Assembly: GCA_030549775.1 (NCBI GenBank)
Contig: CM060173.1
Location: forward strand, 66,282,367 to 66,346,366
Length of the DNA: 64,000 nt
DNA from: Tamarix chinensis
Taxonomy: Eukaryota > Streptophyta > Magnoliopsida > Caryophyllales > Tamaricaceae
Direction: 5' to 3'
The stretch's first letter is position 1. Each line of letters begins with the position of its first letter. The notes beneath the pieces are model-generated. The model did no database searches. It saw only the letters and a list, made by a program, of their open reading frames with translations, and was not told the DNA's origin. Shown piece by piece: positions 59,500 to 64,000 of the stretch. Both the position numbers and the translations under genes were made by a program.

Positions 59500-60480
59500 G
59501 CAAAATAAAAAGGAGAGTCTCGAAGAGGGGGGTAAAGGAGGCAAGATTTGTTATTTTCGGGTTAGGGTCTTTAAGCTAGAAAATAAGGTAGGTGGGGGAG
59601 GATTGGAGGCAAGGTAAGGATGTAGGAGTGAAGAGGGGGTGTAGGTGGTGGCTAAGGGTGGTTTCACGGCGGCATAGGGCGGCGGAGATGGCGGCAAAGA
59701 TGGCTGTCGGGCTGGGCGAGGCTAAGAAGGAAGGAAAGAGGAGGGAAAATGGAGGGTTAAAGGGGTTGTTTTCGACCAACTAATGAATGGTGGGGGAAGA
59801 GGGGGTTGGAGGGTGTCGAACGGTGGGTTGGGTGGTGGAAGAGGTGGCAAGGCGGCGGCAAACGCGGCGGTTGCAGGTGGCTTGGCGATAAGGGGGAAAA
59901 ATGGAGAGAAAACGGAGAGGGTGGAGAAGGGAGGAAGTGTAGGGCTCGAGGGGGCTGTGTGGGGGTGCAGGACAATAGGGGGTGGTGGCAGAAGGCGGTT
60001 CAGGGGGTTGGAACAGTGGTTGGGACGACGGCAAGCAAAAACCAGGGAAGAAATGGGAGGGAGGAGAAAGGAGAGAAGAGGTTCGGGGGAGGGAGATGAG
60101 GCTTGAAATGGGGCAGGAGAGATGAAGAAAAAGAAGAGGGAGAAGAGAGAGGGAGAGGCAGGGTGGTAGGGTGGCAGGGCGGCAGCTGCAGGCGGTCGGG
60201 CGGCAATGGACATGTTGGGCTGCTGTCGATGCCTGGGAAGAAGAAGAAAGAAGAAAGGGAGGCTACGGGCGGCCGGTCGGGGAAGGGAAAAAAGACAGGT
60301 CATCCGGTCTAGGGGAAAAAGAAGGAAAAGAAAAAGTGGGGGAGCCGGCTGGGTCAGGCACGCAAGAGAAAGGGAGAGGTGGACCGAGACCCAACGCGCA
60401 GGGGGGGCTGGCCTGGGTGCGGCGGCCTAAGGGAAGAAAAAGGAAAAAAAGAAAACAGAAGAAAGAGGAAAAAGGGAAAA
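59500..60480. other. GA-rich block of LTR C
   Basis: Purine-rich on the plus strand with GGCGG clusters. Overlapping low-complexity frames on both strands (up to 193 codons) match the B pattern and are not credible genes. Confidence 0.6.
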
Positions 60481-60833
60481 AGGGCAAAAAGGGAAATGGA
60501 AAAAATAGGAGAAATAAAATAAATTAATTTATAAAATCATAAATGTAATATTCTTGATAAATTATTTAATTTAATAATTTAATTCATTATAATCTAATAT
60601 ATTAATTTAAAAAAGGATAAGGTTAGTAAAATATTAGTTTGAAAAGTTATTTAAATAAAAATATCATGATAAAATAACAAAATATCTCTTTTAAATTTAC
60701 TAAATATTCCCATCCAAATTTATATACTCAAAAATCCATAAATTAATTAAATTAGATAATTTTAAAAGCCAATTTATTTAAAATAAAAACTATTTATTAA
60801 ATTATTGGTTTTCTAAAATTTTGGGGGATTACA

Positions 60834-63760
60834 CACACACCCACCCTCTTTCTCCCTTATTTATTTGTTTCCTATTATTTACTAAACTTTGTAAAAAAAA
60901 AAAAGAAGCAACTGCCTCGAGCTCCCTCTCTTTTCTTCCTTCTTCCTCCTTCTTTTTCTCCTCCTCCTCCTTCTCCCTCTGTTGTGCTCTATTTTGGACT
61001 CCTAAATTACCTCCATCACAACTATGTACCACCACATCCACCACACCCCACCCAAAGCCTTATTGATTGACCATCAAGGCTACCCCAACACTCCTCTTCA
61101 TCATTGTCGGCCATCATCGTCAACCACTGCCATTTTTTCTATCTTCTTTCTACACGTTTGTCCTATGTTTTTGAGATGCAAGGTCTTTGCACAACCTAAT
61201 TCATGGTTGTACACTACTAATTTTTCATGTCGCATGCCTGAGAAAACTAGTATGGTTTACCCATGCACCCTTGCACAGCCTACACACAACCTACTACACG
61301 CCCATGTGCTCCTCTTCGATATTATTCTATGCATTCCATTGCACAAGCACATCCATGCCACTTTGCGTAACCTGCCCCCTGCACAAACCTAGCTCATGGC
61401 CTAGTTGTGTGCTGAATGCCTCAAGCCTGTGCAACCTCCCTATTTCGGTCATGAACCCTCTTTTTTACCTCAAAACCTTATCCAAACACCACTAAAATTT
61501 CACCATGGCTCCATCATACATTCCACCACACTTCCATGCAACTCAATTTTTCATTTGACTTCGATTATTACCATGTTTACCCTCCTTTACCTTAACTTTG
61601 CCCTTAGTTATAATCTTTGAGACTAACATTGAATTATCTTATTTTTCATAGGTCATTTTCCAATGATCTCAAAGGAGAAGTTTAGGATTTATGTGGATAG
61701 TGTCTGGTGTCCTTATTGGTAAGGATACTAGTTGATGTTTGGGATTTTTTTTAAATGCTTGTATGAATATATTTATTATCATGTTATGTTTACTTCACTA
61801 TTTAATATATGTTGTTGATGATATATTATGATAATATAGGTTATGTTAGAAAGAAAGTATTTACAAGATGTATGGGTATAATTTTGTTATGCTAAGTCAT
61901 ATTGTGGAATGGAATATAGGCCAAATAAATTATGATAAGTAGAAGTAACCATATTTAAGAGGCATGATGATAAATCGAGGATTTAAAATAGTGGTTGTTA
62001 AAGGTATGAGATTTTATAAAATAAAGGCTACTAGTTATTATTAAGGGTATTTTGGTTATTATGGGTTGATATAAAAATTTTGGTATTGTGATATTTTAGG
62101 TGGATTACAATATGATAGTAATATCCTGAGAAATGTTTGGAGGGATTATTATTTGTCTTAGGTTCCTCAAAATGATATAGTGGCTTAATTAGGGCATATT
62201 AACCTTAAAATAGTAATATTATTATCCCATGTTTAAAGCCCTTGATGTAGACAACAAATTTTGTCTATGTTGTTAATCATGGTATTGTAAGGATGTTTGT
62301 TGAATTTGGATAATCACATAAGCCTTATGGGAAGAGTTATCACTAATATTAAATTTAGGGTTTTGGGAGCTTTATAAATAGTAATGTTTAGGATAGGGCT
62401 ATTATTATATGTGTGAGACATGGATGTTAGGCCATTAATTTCGAGTATGTTAACAATGATAATATTTAAGAATAATGTACCATAGTTGGTGGTTGATTGA
62501 TCAATATAAAAGAGGTTATACTAGGAGTGTAAATTTTGGGTCTATGACATTAAGGATCTTGACTCTAGTGATCGACCTTATGAATTGTGTTATGTACTTA
62601 TCTTCCTTAATATGCTATGTACATATAATGTGATCATGAATAAGATATTAATCACTTAAAGTAAAATATCACAAGAGTAGGGCTAAGGTGATGTCTTTAT
62701 ATCCATTCCACTAGAGGATAATAGTGGCATGGAAGTGCTTTGCCCCAAAAGGTAATGTTTTTATATATCCATTCCAATGAAAGATAATAGTAGCTTGGGA
62801 GCATTTTTCCCTAAAAAGGTGTTTCAGTTTGTCCACCTAATTAAGAATATTGGGGCCTCTTATCATCGTGAATGAAAATATAATTTTGTAACCTATGGAT
62901 AAGACATTTATGACTTAAAATGGAAGAGTACATAAGGTAGGACCAAGGTGATATTTTTATATCTATTCTATCAGATGATAATAGTGCCTTAGGAACATTT
63001 TACCTTGCGAAGGTGATGTTTTGAAATATGTTCCACTCGATGATAATAGTAGCTCAGGTGTGTTGTCTCTTTGAATGTATTTCAGACTCCTCTACCAGTT
63101 TAATAATAGTAGGGTTCCTAAATTTAATGTATATAAAAGAATAAAAATGGTTATATCTAATAAAGAGGCATGAATCTGTTTTTTCTTAGGAGACTTTTCA
63201 TTAGTTTGAATGTGTAATCATCATAAATTGTGAATGCATGTGTTACCTGTATCCCTTATTCGATAGTATTGTTACCTTACTTAATATATAGCACATTGAC
63301 CACCCTTTTATAGGTGATGCTCATTTCCAAGAGCAGGAGACCCTGATTCTTTTGTGTAGGTCTTGGAAGACCCAATTGATAACTATGTAGTTTATGAAGT
63401 ACTATGTAGGGATGAGTGACCTATTATCTGTAGTAGGTATTTGGGCAAAGAGTTATGTTATCTGGTCGATGTATTTACTCAAATACCTTTTTTGGACACT
63501 TTGATCTATTATATCCCTTATTTTGTATTTTTTTTCTTGTAATTCAGAGTTAACCTTCAAACTCAAATTATATCATAAATGTTGCTTCCATTTCTTTTTT
63601 TTTTTGTTTTATTAGAAATAATTTTACCCTTGTGATTGATGTTAGGATGGTTGGAAAACAAGACTTATATTAATTACGATGATAATACCCCATATTTTGC
63701 CTATATAATTAATTCTATTGTAAAATAAAATTTTTCGGTTCTAAAAATCAAGGTGTTATA
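60834..63760 (+). mobile_element. Tekay-type LTR D, second piece
   Basis: It resumes in the CA run and continues CT-rich to about 61600. From about 62640 to 63130 it carries modules of roughly 70-110 bases with TCCATTCCA, GATAATAGT and a GG-rich phrase, the inverted form of the modules of A, B and C. GTTACCTTACTTAATATATAG near 63263 matches the inverted A sequence TTACCTTACTCAATACATAG. It ends AAGGTGTTATA, followed by TAAGA. Net length of D without C is about 3570 bp. Small frames (for example 61024-61392) lack recognisable features. Confidence 0.75.
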
Positions 63761-64000
63761 TAAGAAATTTAATGTTAGGATTAGAAATAGGTTTAAATTC
63801 TAGATTAAGAATATGGAGTAAGATAAAAATTAATTAGGGTAAAATTAATTTCTTAATCATTCAGGATTAAGTTTATGTTAAAATTGGGCAGTCTTTAAGA
63901 TTGAAGGAGAATGGTAACATAATTTGGAGAATATATTTGAGAATTTTACAAGGTTAACAATCAAGGGTTAACAAAAATAATTAAGTCATGGTCTAAGGAC
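63761..64000 (-). mobile_element. LTR-like sequence F, right part
   Basis: AT-rich DNA, TTAATGTTAGGATTAGAA and onward, resembles the AT-rich final part of A, B and C that follows their GA-rich block. It runs off the window, so no terminus is seen. Confidence 0.3.

Larger units (their letters stand above)
56024..60833 (-). mobile_element. Solo LTR C (Tekay/Del-type), close relative of B
   Basis: The 4810-bp sequence starts TGTAACACCCCC and ends TTTTGGGGGATTACA. CACAC is present on both sides, although inside a CA repeat that duplication is not unique. Parts follow the order of B: hairpin, CCACTATT/CCGGTGG modules, ATTACC/CCCTT array (57660-58860), GA-rich block (59500-60480) and AT-rich end. 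A segment of about 50 bases around GTTTACAAGAATTTCAACAT is tandemly duplicated at about 56190-56295. No genes inside. Confidence 0.9.

Noticed and set aside
59722..60527. Matching proline-rich and lysine/glycine-rich frames in LTR C
   Set aside because: Same reason as in B: base bias of the GA-rich block opens several frames on both strands.
1..64000. CRISPR array, bacterial operons, rRNA or tRNA genes
   Set aside because: No regularly spaced identical repeats with unique spacers, no Shine-Dalgarno-led gene sets and no RNA gene signatures; the primer-binding sites are only short tRNA-complementary pieces.

Overview
This window is nuclear DNA from a flowering plant, probably a eudicot. The evidence is an AT-rich sequence, GT-AG introns, a CACTA transposon encoding plant-type TNP2 and Transposase_24/Ulp1 proteins, plant Ty3/gypsy chromovirus remnants, and Tekay/Del-type long terminal repeats (LTRs). 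I cannot name the species. I see no convincing host protein-coding gene, no tRNA or rRNA gene and no CRISPR array. Almost everything that can be assigned is nested transposable elements of different ages.

Layout. 1-3711: decayed Tekay-like gypsy remnant (reverse transcriptase/RNase H, then a truncated LTR, plus strand). 4138-23679: gypsy element R1. Its 5' LTR is split by a complete 9.75-kb CACTA transposon (4220-13968, target duplication ATG). Its 3' LTR is split by a 4.1-kb Tekay-type solo LTR (A, 18929-23028, target duplication CATGA). With the insertions removed, the two R1 LTRs are 819 and 814 bp. 23680-26377: unassigned sequence. 26450-31750: element R2, same family as R1, minus strand, 3' end lost. 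33571 to about 37340: old Tekay-like LTR (E2). 40026-45188: solo LTR B (target duplication ACATC). 45336-51876: gypsy element R3 with both LTRs. 52780-53990: Tat/Athila-like gag remnant (R4), minus strand. 54280-64000: a three-level nest in which LTR C (56024-60833) lies inside LTR D (55378-63760), which lies inside an older LTR-like sequence (F).

The CACTA element is the only part with near-functional genes. It has matching terminal inverted repeats, dense palindromic subterminal repeats built on AACGGTT, and a CT-rich leader exon. Behind these come a 147-codon open frame I do not recognise (5746-6189) and a TNP2 transposase (TNPD) frame broken only by three in-frame stops (6604-9831). Last is a second gene of 11 coding exons (9939-13168). 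My splice model of it reads open for 744 residues and joins a Transposase_24 region, a DUF8039-like region and a C-terminal Ulp1-type cysteine protease with its H, D, Q and C residues present. The transposase is thus disabled while the accessory protein looks intact, so the copy could only move if another copy supplied TNPD.

The gypsy elements R1, R2 and R3 are pseudogenised, with stops, deletions and altered catalytic residues. Family names rest on motif recognition by eye; nothing was searched or aligned by computer.
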